Source: Wenyingzhuangia marina (GTDB taxonomy: Bacteria > Bacteroidota > Bacteroidia > Flavobacteriales > Flavobacteriaceae). From it: 64,000 nucleotides of DNA. The notes below the pieces were generated by a model, which worked only from the letters and a program-made list of their open reading frames with translations, was not told the origin of the DNA and made no database searches. The stretch spans positions 744,001 through 808,000 of the forward strand of contig NZ_FQXQ01000001.1 in assembly GCF_900130035.1 (NCBI RefSeq), read 5' to 3'. The first letter of the stretch is position 1. Every line of letters begins with the position of its first letter. Of the stretch, positions 46,082 to 54,740 are shown piece after piece. The position numbers were made by a program, and so were the translations under genes.

Positions 46082-47023
46082 TTAAATGATAAATTTATCC
46101 GTAATTGACTTGAAGTTTTGAACTTTCTCCATTACCTCCGCAAATAAGGGAGCGCAAGATAACACTTTTATTTTAGAACTCTCCTTTTTTAATGGAATAG
46201 TATCAGAAGTAATAAATTCGCATAATTTTGAGTTCTCTATTTTCTCATATGCATCTCCAGATAAGATAGAGTGAGTTACAATGGCTCTAACACTTAAAGC
46301 TCCTCTTTCCATCATTAAATCTGCTGCTTTGGTTAAAGTTCCAGCAGTATCAGCCATATCATCTACTAATACAACATGTTGACCTTCTACCTGTCCAATT
46401 AATTCCATGTGAGAAACTTCATTGGCTTTAATTCTTTGTTTATAACAAATAACAACATTGCTATTTAAGTACTTTGCGTATGCATAAGCTCTTTTAGAAC
46501 CTCCCATATCAGGAGAAGCGATAGTTAAGTTGTCTAATTTTAAGCTTTCTAGGTAAGGTAAGAAAATAGTAGAACCATATAAATGATCTACTGGTTTTTC
46601 GAAAAAACCTTGAATTTGTCCTGCGTGTAAATCCATAGTCATGACACGAGTAGCACCAGATGCTTCAAGTAGGTTCGCTACCATTTTTGCACCAATTGCA
46701 ACACGGGGTTGGTCTTTTCTATCTTGGCGGGCATATCCAAAATAAGGGATTACGGCAGTAATGTGTTTAGCTGAAGCTCTTTTACAGGCATCTAAAATTA
46801 GTAACAATTCCATTAAGTTATCAGCATTGGGGAATGTAGAACCAATAATGAAAACTCGTCTTCCTCGAACAGTTTCATTAATTACTGGTTGAAATTCGCC
46901 GTCGCTAAATCTAGAAACGGTTAAATCACCTAGTTCAGTTCCGTAATGTTTAGCTATTGATTGTGCTAATTCAGTGCTTTGGGAACAAGCAAATACTTTT
47001 GGAGTTAATTGATTAACAGACAT
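46082..47023 (-). CDS. prs: Ribose-phosphate pyrophosphokinase
   Basis: Makes PRPP from ribose-5-phosphate and ATP for nucleotides, His and Trp. Signatures are [43 protein letters not shown], the metal/PRPP site VDHLYGS and the PRPP loop [14 protein letters not shown]. Length is 313 residues. It is the first gene of the prs-rplY unit and lies divergent from tRNA-Leu. PRPP also feeds the Hpt enzyme encoded elsewhere in this window. Confidence 0.97.
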   Translation of the reverse strand: MSVNQLTPKVFACSQSTELAQSIAKHYGTELGDLTVSRFSDGEFQPVINETVRGRRVFIIGSTFPNADNLMELLLILDACKRASAKHITAVIPYFGYARQDRKDQPRVAIGAKMVANLLEASGATRVMTMDLHAGQIQGFFEKPVDHLYGSTIFLPYLESLKLDNLTIASPDMGGSKRAYAYAKYLNSNVVICYKQRIKANEVSHMELIGQVEGQHVVLVDDMADTAGTLTKAADLMMERGALSVRAIVTHSILSGDAYEKIENSKLCEFITSDTIPLKKESSKIKVLSCAPLFAEVMEKVQNFKSITDKFII

Positions 47024-47112
47024 TTGTGTGATTGTTGTTGTTGTTGGTTTAGTTTGGTTGCAAAAGTAGAAATTTTTTTCGTTTGATTAGTGTGAATACA
47101 TTGATATTTTTT

Positions 47113-47120
47113 TACATTTG
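47113..47120 (+). promoter_or_regulatory. Putative -7 box for tRNA-Leu
   Basis: TACATTTG, 15 bp before the mature tRNA 5' end and followed by CA as in the tmRNA promoter at 17099. No well-spaced -33 TTG was found. Confidence 0.5.
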
Positions 47121-47135
47121 CAGCACCAATAAAAT

Positions 47136-47217
47136 GCCTAGGTGGCGGAATTGGTAGACGCGCTGGATTCAAAATCCAGTTTCTTCGGAAGTGCGGGTTC
47201 GATTCCCGCCCTAGGTA
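47136..47217 (+). tRNA. tRNA-Leu (CAA)
   Basis: The 82-nt tRNA folds with a seven-pair acceptor stem (first pair G-U), an anticodon stem CTGGA/TCCAG and loop TTCAAAA giving anticodon CAA. It has the long variable arm of class II tRNAs, a T-arm GCGGGTTCGATTCCCGC, and discriminator A. CCA is not encoded. The T-arm to 3' end (from 47201) is duplicated at 54741-54759, so this gene is the integration site of a mobile element and remains intact. Confidence 0.97.
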
Positions 47218-47219
47218 CA
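47201..47219 (+). repeat. Left attachment site (attL core, within tRNA-Leu)
   Basis: GATTCCCGCCCTAGGTACA is repeated exactly at 54741-54759. The bases just outside differ (C versus T before, T versus A after), so the shared core is 19 bp. Confidence 0.9.
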
Positions 47220-47224
47220 TAAGA

Positions 47225-47267
47225 AAACCCTTAGCTATTTGATTATAAATAGATTAAGGGTTTTTTG
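47225..47267 (+). terminator. Terminator after tRNA-Leu, supplied by the element
   Basis: Imperfect long hairpin: AACCCTTA ... CTATTT-GATTAT-AAATAG ... TTAAGGGTT, then a T-run. It lies just inside the element, so the tRNA transcript now ends on element DNA. Confidence 0.75.
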
Positions 47268-47278
47268 TTTTTTATAAT

Positions 47279-47297
47279 CCCCACATGTTCCCCACAT
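47279..47297 (+). repeat. CCCCACAT pair, left cluster (candidate integrase arm sites)
   Basis: CCCCACAT starts at 47279 and again at 47290, exactly 11 bp apart. The second copy continues TTTGCA, much like the last copy of the right cluster (TTTGTA). The pair is about 60 bp inside the left att core. Confidence 0.7.
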
Positions 47298-47368
47298 TTG
47301 CAAGACTAACTATCTATTATTTACAACGTGTGCATAAGTATTGCCTTAAATGATTTTACTTTTGTTTT

Positions 47369-47650
47369 ATGGGATTGGATATAAAAATAGTGGGTTTAGA
47401 AGACGTGTATAATCAAGATGTTTATGATTATTATGATAGTTTAGCGGGTACTTTAAATCTAATTTATTCTAACGCATACCCTAAAGAAATAGATTATCAC
47501 TATAAAAAATTAGATTTTACTTTGGTTGTAAGTGCTAATTTAAAAGGTAGATGTTTTGATTTTGTTAGAATAGATGGAGTTTACAATAAGCATAAACATA
47601 TTGAAGCTATGCAAAACGATAAAGTAAGATTGTTTTTTAAAGCGGTATAA
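47369..47650 (+). CDS. Hypothetical 93-residue protein of the element
   Basis: I do not recognise this protein. It is small, rich in Tyr, Asp, Lys and Val, has no signal peptide, TM helix or cysteine cluster except one Cys in KGRCFDFVRIDGVY, and no known motif. It is the only plus-strand gene of the element, directly next to the left arm sites. That position is often used by recombination directionality or anti-restriction/regulatory genes, but no function can be assigned. A TACTTTTG -7-like box lies only 4 bp before the ATG. Confidence 0.55.
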   Translation: MGLDIKIVGLEDVYNQDVYDYYDSLAGTLNLIYSNAYPKEIDYHYKKLDFTLVVSANLKGRCFDFVRIDGVYNKHKHIEAMQNDKVRLFFKAV

Positions 47651-48054
47651 TTAATATTTATAATAAGTGTTAAGTTTTGTGAAGTTTTAACTTTCTAAAT
47701 TTATAACCTAAAATAACCTCAGCAACTTATTTTAGGTTTAACAGATAAAATGAATAGTTTTCAATGTCAGGTTTTAACAGGTTCTTTGTTGTTTACCCGC
47801 ACGTTGTGACCCCTAAAAAATCTTTGACTTTATGTTTAAGTAATAAATTAGTTTTCTTACACTATAAAAAGGTTATATCTCTTTTTTTACCGTTTCTAAA
47901 ACAATTAACATTCTTTTACTGGCTCGAAAACAATTGAGTGTTCTTTTTTACCGTGCGAAAAACAATTAAATATTTTCTCTTTTACCGTTTAAAAAACAAT
48001 ACTTTAAAATTGAAAAAATATTGATTATTCAATTTTGAATAGAAAACTAACTAA
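47651..48054. other. 404-bp non-coding region of the element with repeat array
   Basis: The left part has no clear ORF but contains a GC-rich spot (TTACCCGCACGTTGTGACCCC, 47799-47819) that stands out in AT-rich DNA. The right part holds the four-copy repeat array described separately. The region separates the small plus-strand ORF from the 3' end of the RM gene. Confidence 0.5.
47885..48001 (+). repeat. Four iteron-like direct repeats
   Basis: Copies start at 47885, 47914, 47946 and 47980 (spacing 29, 32 and 34 bp). Each is 22 bp: TTTTACCGT, four variable bases, then AAAACAATT. Copy 2 has TTTTACTGG at the first part and copy 4 ends AATA. In all four the distance between the ACNG and CAAT parts is the same. 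They may bind Rep, integrase or another element protein. Confidence 0.7.
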
Positions 48055-51000
48055 TTAACTATTTTCCACAATGGCAATTTCTTCATCTGTTAGATTGTAT
48101 AGTTGGTAAACCATAGTATCTATTTCTTTATCTGTTTGGTTAATTTGGTTTTGTAAATCTTGTGCCTTTTGTTTGTTTTCTTCAAACAGGTCTAGCCATT
48201 CAAATTCATCTTTTTTAGTTAAAACGGGTACTTCATATAACCCTGCTTTTAAAAGTTCTTTATTGTTGCTCTTAATAGCTTTGTTTAGTTCTTTTATAAA
48301 GTCTCCAAATTCTAACTCATGCCAGTTTTGCAGTTTTTTTGATGGTTTTTGTAAAAGAAATAATTTACATAGGTAGTTTTGAAATTTATTTAGATGTTTT
48401 GAATAGATGGTGTTGTGTTCTATTGAATTGTTTACTTCTTTTATTAATTCATTGTCTTTTTCAATGATTATAGGTATTTGACTAATGTAATCTGATTTGT
48501 ATAGAAAGTAACCACCATTTATCATGCTACTTGTATTCTTCATGTAAAAATCAGTTAGTTTTGAGTTTAAAATACCTAATATTTGAATTTTTGAAATGTC
48601 TTTCTTTATTTCAATACCATATACATTTTGATTAAAATAATTAGCTTCTAGTGCTAAGGTAAATGATGGTGATATTGAGGTATGCGATGTAATAATTTTG
48701 TCTGCTTCTAAAAATCTCATATCTCTTGCTCTGTGAAAACCATACCATTCATTAATGTTGGTTTTGTACTTTTTTCTTAACTCAATTAAAAAAGTTCTGT
48801 ATGTATTTAAATATTCATAAGCTAAAGGGAAGCGTTTGTTTAATTCATCTAGGTCTAAAATATTTTGTTCATGATTAACTAAATGATAAGGGTAAATTAT
48901 TATATAATCATTCGTAGGCGGTGCATATCTTTTAATATTGTTTCCTTTTGTGATTTTTCTTGTTATTTCTTTCTCTATGTAAAATATTTTCCCTTCAAAT
49001 TCACTCTTTACTAAGTAGCTGTTTGTTAATTCTTCAATAACTTCAAGATAGTAGATTTTATCACTTCCTGGAATTACTCCTTGAGATATGTTTAATGAAA
49101 TATCTAATAGTTTTTTATGTTGCCTTAGTTTCTTTAATAATTTTAATTCATTTTCATTTTTAAACTCCCAATTATCAAGATTCTGATATTTTGTTTTTAT
49201 AAAATCATTATCATCTAATATATTTAAATTCTCAGCTATATAGTGAGCTTTCTTGTTTTTGTATTCTTTATATAAAACATACTTTTGAGCTTTTTTTTCT
49301 ATAAAAAATATCCCAGTATAAGTTGTAGCTCCTTCAAAAATATCAATATCAGAAAAAGATATTATTTTTTTCAAATACTGGTTAGTTTTAAAAAAAAGTC
49401 TTAATCCTTTTCCAAAATCAGTTATGATAAACCTATGAGGTTGTATATATGCCATCAAGCCTGATTGTTTTAATAGCTTTACTCCAAGTTCGTTAAACAA
49501 AACGTATAAGTCAAATTTTCCAGTGGATGAAACATAATTTTGTTCAAAATAATCAATATTGTTTTTTTCTAAATTTTGAACTCTAACATAAGGCGGATTC
49601 CCAATAATCACATCAAAACCACCCTTTGCAAATACTTTAGGAAATTGAGTTTCCCAGTTAAAAGCCTTATTACCTGCTACAGATTTGTTATCTATTAAGG
49701 AATTACCACATTTAATATTAGAACTTAAATCGTTTAACTTTCTGCGGGGTTGTGCGGTACGTAACCATAAAGATAGTTTTGCAATTTCTACAGATTCTTC
49801 GTTTAAATCTACTCCGTAAATATTGTTTTCTAGTATGGTAGTCTCTATATCGGGGAATATAAAACCACCTCCTAAAATTTTAGTCTTTAGTTCATCAATA
49901 TAATTATGTTCTTTAATTAAAAAATCTAAAGCTTGGTTTAAAAACGCACCACTCCCACAGGCGGGGTCGCAAATGGTTAATTGTAGTAACCAATCTCTAT
50001 AAATATCTAATATAGATACTAGGTTTTCAATCGTGCTTTTGTTTCTACCTTTACGACCTTTAAAATATTCATCTTCTTTAAAACCTAATTCGTTTTTCTT
50101 TTCGGTACATAGTTTACCAATGGTGTTTTCTACTATGTATTTGGTAATGTATTTGGGTGTGTAAAAAACACCGTCTTTTTTTCTCTTACTTTTTTGTTTG
50201 TCAAATTCACCTCCTTGAATTTCTGCGTTAACGCTTTCTATTTCGTTTAAAGAGTTTTCAAAAATATGCCCTAGTATGTTAACGTCTACTTGACTTTCAA
50301 AATCATAAGCGGCTAATTTTTTAGTGTGTTTAAAAAGTAGTTCGCTATCTATTTCTAAATTATCTAAAACAAGGTCTTGTTTAAATAAACCACCGTTATA
50401 AGCGTAAATTTCTGCCCTTGCGGTTGTACCCTTTCTACCAGTATCTAAAAAGTTAAAATATTGCTTAAAAAGGTCGTATAATGGTCTTTCGTCTCCAAAA
50501 TCTATATCGGCTTTCCACTTGTCTAATATTTGTTGTGTACTGTTAGGGGGTAATAAACCCCTATCTTCTGCAAAAAATATAAATAGATACCTATCAATTA
50601 ACTTTTGAGACTTTTGAAATAAAGTAAGTTTTACGTTTTTTTCTAGTTGTAAAAGTTCTGTTTTGGCTTCTATATCATTTTCATCAATAACAGGACTATT
50701 GCTTTTTAGTTGTTTGGCATTACGTTTTACTAAATCTCTGTATAGTTCACGTTTAAAGAGTGAATAATCTTTATAAAATTGATTGGTAATTTGTTCTTCT
50801 ATTACTATGGAAGCTTCTTTTATTTGTAAAGGAACGTTGTTAAGTAAATTATCTTTGTGTAGGCATAAATACAATAATTCAAAACGGTCTTTGCTTAGTT
50901 CAAATAAATTAAATTCTTCAAACTCTGTGGCATCATTAATATAAAAACGTAGCTTTTCGTAGTTAGATGTAACCACATAAATACACTCTTTTTGGTTAAC

Positions 51001-51366
51001 CTTATAATCAAAAGCCTGTTTACGTATGCTTTCTAAATCCTTAGTCTTTGTGCTTTTTAATTCTATAACTGCAATAGCATTGTTGTTGCTTAGTATTGCC
51101 CCGTCTGCCTTTCTTGAATTGTTTTGATTTTTATATTCAGCAACTAAATTAAAATCGGCATTAGGTTTTAGAGTATAGTCTAAAATATTAACAAACAAAT
51201 CTGTTAAAAAGATCCCTTGATATTCTTCTTCTTTAGATTTTCTAATGTTATCTTGAATAGTAGGGTTTAAAAAGTGTTTAACGTACTTTTTATAAGCTTT
51301 TTCTACTTTAGACGTATCTAACTGGTTAATATGATTTTTAAGTACAGATTTTTGATATAGTGCCAT
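48055..51366 (-). CDS. Type IIG restriction-modification enzyme (Eco57I-like)
   Basis: Single-chain restriction endonuclease and N6-adenine methyltransferase of 1103 residues. The N-terminal PD-(D/E)XK nuclease shows ADGAILSNNNAIAVIELKSTKTK (about 95-115), with catalytic Asp and ExK. A helical connector precedes the methyltransferase core, with SAM motif I DPACGSGAFLNQ (about 475) and catalytic motif IV NPPYVRV (about 615). The last 350 residues are a TaqI-C-like target-recognition domain (for example NKIYYLEV, RYAPPTNDYIIIYPYH), which defines the specificity. No separate methylase gene is needed. It is the cargo of the element and probably gives phage defence or element maintenance. Confidence 0.92.
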   Translation of the reverse strand: MALYQKSVLKNHINQLDTSKVEKAYKKYVKHFLNPTIQDNIRKSKEEEYQGIFLTDLFVNILDYTLKPNADFNLVAEYKNQNNSRKADGAILSNNNAIAVIELKSTKTKDLESIRKQAFDYKVNQKECIYVVTSNYEKLRFYINDATEFEEFNLFELSKDRFELLYLCLHKDNLLNNVPLQIKEASIVIEEQITNQFYKDYSLFKRELYRDLVKRNAKQLKSNSPVIDENDIEAKTELLQLEKNVKLTLFQKSQKLIDRYLFIFFAEDRGLLPPNSTQQILDKWKADIDFGDERPLYDLFKQYFNFLDTGRKGTTARAEIYAYNGGLFKQDLVLDNLEIDSELLFKHTKKLAAYDFESQVDVNILGHIFENSLNEIESVNAEIQGGEFDKQKSKRKKDGVFYTPKYITKYIVENTIGKLCTEKKNELGFKEDEYFKGRKGRNKSTIENLVSILDIYRDWLLQLTICDPACGSGAFLNQALDFLIKEHNYIDELKTKILGGGFIFPDIETTILENNIYGVDLNEESVEIAKLSLWLRTAQPRRKLNDLSSNIKCGNSLIDNKSVAGNKAFNWETQFPKVFAKGGFDVIIGNPPYVRVQNLEKNNIDYFEQNYVSSTGKFDLYVLFNELGVKLLKQSGLMAYIQPHRFIITDFGKGLRLFFKTNQYLKKIISFSDIDIFEGATTYTGIFFIEKKAQKYVLYKEYKNKKAHYIAENLNILDDNDFIKTKYQNLDNWEFKNENELKLLKKLRQHKKLLDISLNISQGVIPGSDKIYYLEVIEELTNSYLVKSEFEGKIFYIEKEITRKITKGNNIKRYAPPTNDYIIIYPYHLVNHEQNILDLDELNKRFPLAYEYLNTYRTFLIELRKKYKTNINEWYGFHRARDMRFLEADKIITSHTSISPSFTLALEANYFNQNVYGIEIKKDISKIQILGILNSKLTDFYMKNTSSMINGGYFLYKSDYISQIPIIIEKDNELIKEVNNSIEHNTIYSKHLNKFQNYLCKLFLLQKPSKKLQNWHELEFGDFIKELNKAIKSNNKELLKAGLYEVPVLTKKDEFEWLDLFEENKQKAQDLQNQINQTDKEIDTMVYQLYNLTDEEIAIVENS

Positions 51367-51425
51367 TCTTTACAAAGTCCAATTTTATTAATGAACTATA
51401 AATATATAGAATTGTATAGCTAGTT

Positions 51426-52421
51426 TTAACTACTGATTGAGAATAAATTTTTAGTATTTTCTAGGAGTGATTTAAAGGTAAGGTTTAACTCTATATTAGA
51501 ACTGTTAAATATTACCCTTTTTTTATTGTTAGGGGGTCGGTTAATGATTACCCCTTTTTTTAATAAATCGTTTCTTAATTGTAGATGTAAATTGTTAGAA
51601 TTGTGAATGATAAAATCTTTTAATCTTTTTTTGTGTTCGTCTCTTTTATTGGGTTTTAAAGTATCTATCCAGTAAGTTATATTTGAATAATTGTTTAGGT
51701 TTTTTATTTGTGGTTTGCTTAGTCCTTTTTTGCTAATGGTTTTATCGTAGTACACCACCTCGTCAAAACGCATTATAAGTAGTTTTAAGGCTTTATTTAA
51801 TGTTGAGGTGTTCACGTCTGCAAAAGTTACAATACCAGTTCTATTAAACTCTATTGATTTCTTAAAACCTGTTTCTATTCTTAATGTATGTTTTTCCATA
51901 TTGTACTGATATGATTTGTTGTAAATTTTTATTCTGTAATTATTGTGTTCTACTTGTCCGTAATTTCTACTATATTTAAATTCAAAAGATTTTCCAGTAT
52001 GATACAATAGTCCTTTTATGAATTGTTTAGGGCAAAATAAAGGATTCGTATTAATTCCAAATTCTATGTTTTGAAAAGTCATTTGTTGAGGTTCGCAAAA
52101 TAATAACTCACATAAGTGTTTTCTTACTTCTAAAATGTTTTCTAAAGTAAACATATTACCATTATAGCCTTTGTAATTGTTGGGGTTATAGTTTGGTGCT
52201 TTTATTTCTTTTAAAGAGTTAAAAAGCTTGTGTATGCTACCTGTAAATAAAACTATTCCAGTATCATAAATAATAATATTACAGAAATGATGGATTGCTA
52301 CTGTTTTGGGTGAGCAATCACCATTTTTTTCTGAAACCTCAACTCTAAAATCAAATAAAGAATTGTTTTTTATTTTGTCTATGTTGGGGTTGTTGATTAA
52401 TATTTTAACGTAGTCAATCAA
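51426..52421 (-). CDS. Putative replication initiation protein of the element
   Basis: Protein of 331 residues starting MIDYVKILI. Motif-like segments are HHFCNIIIYDTGIVLF, QNIEFGINTN, NNYRIKIYNKSYQYNMEKHTLRIETGFKKSIEF, and a basic C-terminal helical part with KRDEHKKRLKDFI. The KIYNKS...LRIE pattern resembles rolling-circle replication initiators of filamentous-phage and small-plasmid type, where the Tyr/Lys of this stretch would be active. Similarity is by eye only. It lies upstream of the RM gene and next to an inverted-repeat region that could be the origin. It could instead be a DNA-binding protein of another family. Confidence 0.5.
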   Translation of the reverse strand: MIDYVKILINNPNIDKIKNNSLFDFRVEVSEKNGDCSPKTVAIHHFCNIIIYDTGIVLFTGSIHKLFNSLKEIKAPNYNPNNYKGYNGNMFTLENILEVRKHLCELLFCEPQQMTFQNIEFGINTNPLFCPKQFIKGLLYHTGKSFEFKYSRNYGQVEHNNYRIKIYNKSYQYNMEKHTLRIETGFKKSIEFNRTGIVTFADVNTSTLNKALKLLIMRFDEVVYYDKTISKKGLSKPQIKNLNNYSNITYWIDTLKPNKRDEHKKRLKDFIIHNSNNLHLQLRNDLLKKGVIINRPPNNKKRVIFNSSNIELNLTFKSLLENTKNLFSISS

Positions 52422-52671
52422 ATATATAAGGTTGATAAAGAAATAATATACTAAGTGTATTTGTTTTATATTACTATTCTAAAACACCATAAAACAGTTG
52501 ATTAAGCGTTGTTTATAAGTGTAAAGAATAGTAATGTTAAAACGTGTTTGTTTTCTCAGATATTAAAACAACTTTTTAAATAGGTTGTTTTATCTGTTTA
52601 AATACGGTTTGTTATAAGACGTTTTAAAAAACGTTGCTTATATCAATAAAATTTGGATGTATTAAGCCTAA
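52422..52671. other. Palindrome-rich gap between Rep-like and HTH genes
   Basis: Contains TAAAACAAC (52564-52572) facing GTTGTTTTA (52584-52592), and a second hairpin at 52613-52642 with arms TATAAG...CTTATA around CGTTTT-AA-AAAACG. Also present are AAACAGTTGATTAAGCGTTGTTT-like sequences further left. No ORF. Suits a replication origin or regulatory region. Confidence 0.45.
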
Positions 52672-52956
52672 TTATTGAAGTTTAATAATAGATTTCATAA
52701 TGTCCGAACGCTTATAGTAAACACGACCTTGAATACCAAAAGGAATTAATTTTCCTTGTTTCTGCCAATTATGTAAAGTTGAGAGGTTGACTTTTAGGAA
52801 TTGAGAAGTTTCTTCTCTAGTCATTAGTTCTTCGGGTTCTTGTAATTGCTTTTTAAATTCTGAAAGGTGTTCTTTTACACCGTCTAAAATAGTTTGTTGT
52901 AACTGCTCTGGAGTTACTGAAATGAATTGGATTTGTTTCATGTAATTTTGTTCCAT
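52672..52956 (-). CDS. MerR/excisionase-like helix-turn-helix protein
   Basis: DNA-binding protein of 94 residues. The C-terminal half is a HTH_17 domain: MTREETSQFLKVNLSTLHNWQKQGKLIPFGIQGRVYYKRSDIMKSI, a pattern shared by excisionases and element-encoded regulators in Bacteroidota. The N-terminal half (TPEQLQQTILDGVKEHLSEFKKQL) is a helix probably used in dimerisation. A second ATG at 52941 (MKQIQF) is an alternative start. It lies 257 bp downstream of the integrase gene on the same strand and may control excision or Rep expression. Confidence 0.8.
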   Translation of the reverse strand: MEQNYMKQIQFISVTPEQLQQTILDGVKEHLSEFKKQLQEPEELMTREETSQFLKVNLSTLHNWQKQGKLIPFGIQGRVYYKRSDIMKSIIKLQ

Positions 52957-53213
52957 GTAATAAAAATTTAAATTATTATTATGGCAAATCCTTACGTCTG
53001 TTTCCTAAATTATTTTAACTTTGTGGTTCTCAAGACACAAGTTAAAGGGCATTAGATTTACTTAGGTAAAGATTTTGCCTTTTTTGATTTATACAAATTT
53101 AATACTATCTAAAATTCCCTAGATTATGAAACGTTTAAACTTATTAACAAATCCAATTTGTTGTTGATAAAACTTATAAATGTATGCAAAACGGTTTATT
53201 GCTATAGTTTGCT

Positions 53214-54566
53214 TTATTGATTTTCTACTTTTTTTAATACAGTCATTTTTGGTTTATCATTAGGTTTTAATTCTTCCTTTATTTTTAGCAATTGATTGTA
53301 TTCGTTTCTCAATTTTTTAACCTGTGATAGTTTTCTACTTCTATCTTGATTTACATAAATATTTACAGTTTCTTCTTTGCTGTGTCCTGTAATGTGTTTT
53401 ACTTTAGCTCCAAACACTTGGTAATAATGTGTCGTAGCTGTTTTTCTTAACGTGTGTGATGTTATTAATTGCCATTTAGGGTAAACTCCCTCTATGTTGC
53501 GTTTGCGTTTTTTACCGTCTATTTCTATCGTTTTAGAAATTGCTCCTTTTGTAGGTCTATCGATTTCAGCCATTTTACAAATTTCTTTTAGGTACTCGTT
53601 AAAGCGTTGGTCTGAAATAGGTGTAGGTAAACCGTCTTTTATTATTTCTTCAATAACCTCATCAATTGGTATTACTATTTCTTTTGTGTTTTGAGATTTT
53701 TTTTGAGTAAAAACAAAACATTTTGTTAAGTTATGGTCTAAATCAGGGTGATATTGTATATTATATTCAGTTAAAGGAAGTAAATCACTAATTCTTTGAG
53801 CTACTTGTAAGCCTAGTAAAAACCATTTACGAGTGTTTAAAAGTCTTTCGTTTGTGATTTCTAAGTTTTCAATTCTTAGTATTTCATCATGTTCCAGTAC
53901 TATAGTTTTAGAGCTTCTTGTTTTAATTCTTTTAATATAGTCTAACTCTTGGGATACTGGTATTTTATAACGTCTTGCATGCCTGCCAATAGCAATTAAA
54001 TCATCTGAATATTTTTTTGCTGTATTATGACCATATTTTTCTTTGTTTAATAACCAATGATTAAAATTATCATAAAAGAATTGGTCTATCTCAACAATTT
54101 TATAAACGTGGTTTTTTTGATATTTTTTAAAAACCTTGAATAAGGTGTTTAATTGTCTTATTCTGTTTATTGATAATCCTTTTTCACCTATGCTGTTTTC
54201 AAATAAATTTGGATTATCAATTATATATTTAATCCAGTACTCAATACTTGCATTTTGTTCTTTTTCTTCTTTGTTGGTAAACTTGTTGTATGTGGTTTCT
54301 AGCCATCTTTTAGACGGTTCTAGTCCATCTGTAGTAATGTTGTTGAGGTTTTCTTGAATATGGCTAACAATAGCGTCTAATATGTTTTTCAATTGTTTTA
54401 GTTCGGCTGTGGTTTCTTTGGGTCTTTTGGTTTTAATATTCCATTTTTTACCGTCTATTGTTAAGCCTGTAGAAATTGTATAATCATGTTTTCTACCACT
54501 TCTTAATCTAATGTAGATTGTTGAGGTTTGTCCTTTGGTTCTAATTATAGGTGAAATGCTAGCCAT
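53214..54566 (-). CDS. Tyrosine recombinase (phage-type integrase)
   Basis: Site-specific recombinase of 450 residues for integration at tRNA-Leu. N-terminal arm-binding region and SAM-like core-binding region (about 80-230) precede the catalytic domain. Catalytic residues are visible: Arg in QVAQRISDLLPL, Lys in FTQKKSQ, HTLRK with the HxxR pair, the second His in HITGHSKEE and nucleophile Tyr in NIYVN. I choose the ATG at 54566 (MASISPIIR); the longer frame from 54629 would run through the CCCCACAT repeats. It resembles the CTnDOT/flavobacterial integrase group and appears functional. Confidence 0.93.
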   Translation of the reverse strand: MASISPIIRTKGQTSTIYIRLRSGRKHDYTISTGLTIDGKKWNIKTKRPKETTAELKQLKNILDAIVSHIQENLNNITTDGLEPSKRWLETTYNKFTNKEEKEQNASIEYWIKYIIDNPNLFENSIGEKGLSINRIRQLNTLFKVFKKYQKNHVYKIVEIDQFFYDNFNHWLLNKEKYGHNTAKKYSDDLIAIGRHARRYKIPVSQELDYIKRIKTRSSKTIVLEHDEILRIENLEITNERLLNTRKWFLLGLQVAQRISDLLPLTEYNIQYHPDLDHNLTKCFVFTQKKSQNTKEIVIPIDEVIEEIIKDGLPTPISDQRFNEYLKEICKMAEIDRPTKGAISKTIEIDGKKRKRNIEGVYPKWQLITSHTLRKTATTHYYQVFGAKVKHITGHSKEETVNIYVNQDRSRKLSQVKKLRNEYNQLLKIKEELKPNDKPKMTVLKKVENQ

Positions 54567-54601
54567 GATTATCTGTTTTAGAGTTGTAAAGATATAACTA
54601 T

Positions 54602-54631
54602 CCCCACATTTTCCCCACATAATCCCCACAT
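54602..54631 (+). repeat. CCCCACAT triplet, right cluster (candidate integrase arm sites)
   Basis: CCCCACAT starts at 54602, 54613 and 54624, each exactly 11 bp apart, all on the plus strand like the left pair. It lies 35 bp upstream of the integrase ATG and 110 bp inside the right att core, so it may also affect int expression. Confidence 0.7.
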
Positions 54632-54740
54632 TTGTACAATTTCATTAAATGCTATTAAATTAAAAACACTCTGTATGTGTTGTATATATTGGGTTTTTCA
54701 GTTTTTTGGTTTTTTGAGATTGTTTAAAAATTAGTTTGGT

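Noticed and set aside
47885-48001. Possible CRISPR array
   Set aside because: The copies are imperfect, spacers are only 7-12 bp and there are no cas genes; iteron-like repeats fit better.
54567-54629. N-terminal extension of the integrase from 54629
   Set aside because: The extension is translated from the phased CCCCACAT repeats and the 54566 ATG begins the conserved integrase N-terminus.
47369-54629. Prophage
   Set aside because: No capsid, portal, tail, terminase or lysis genes lie between the att copies.
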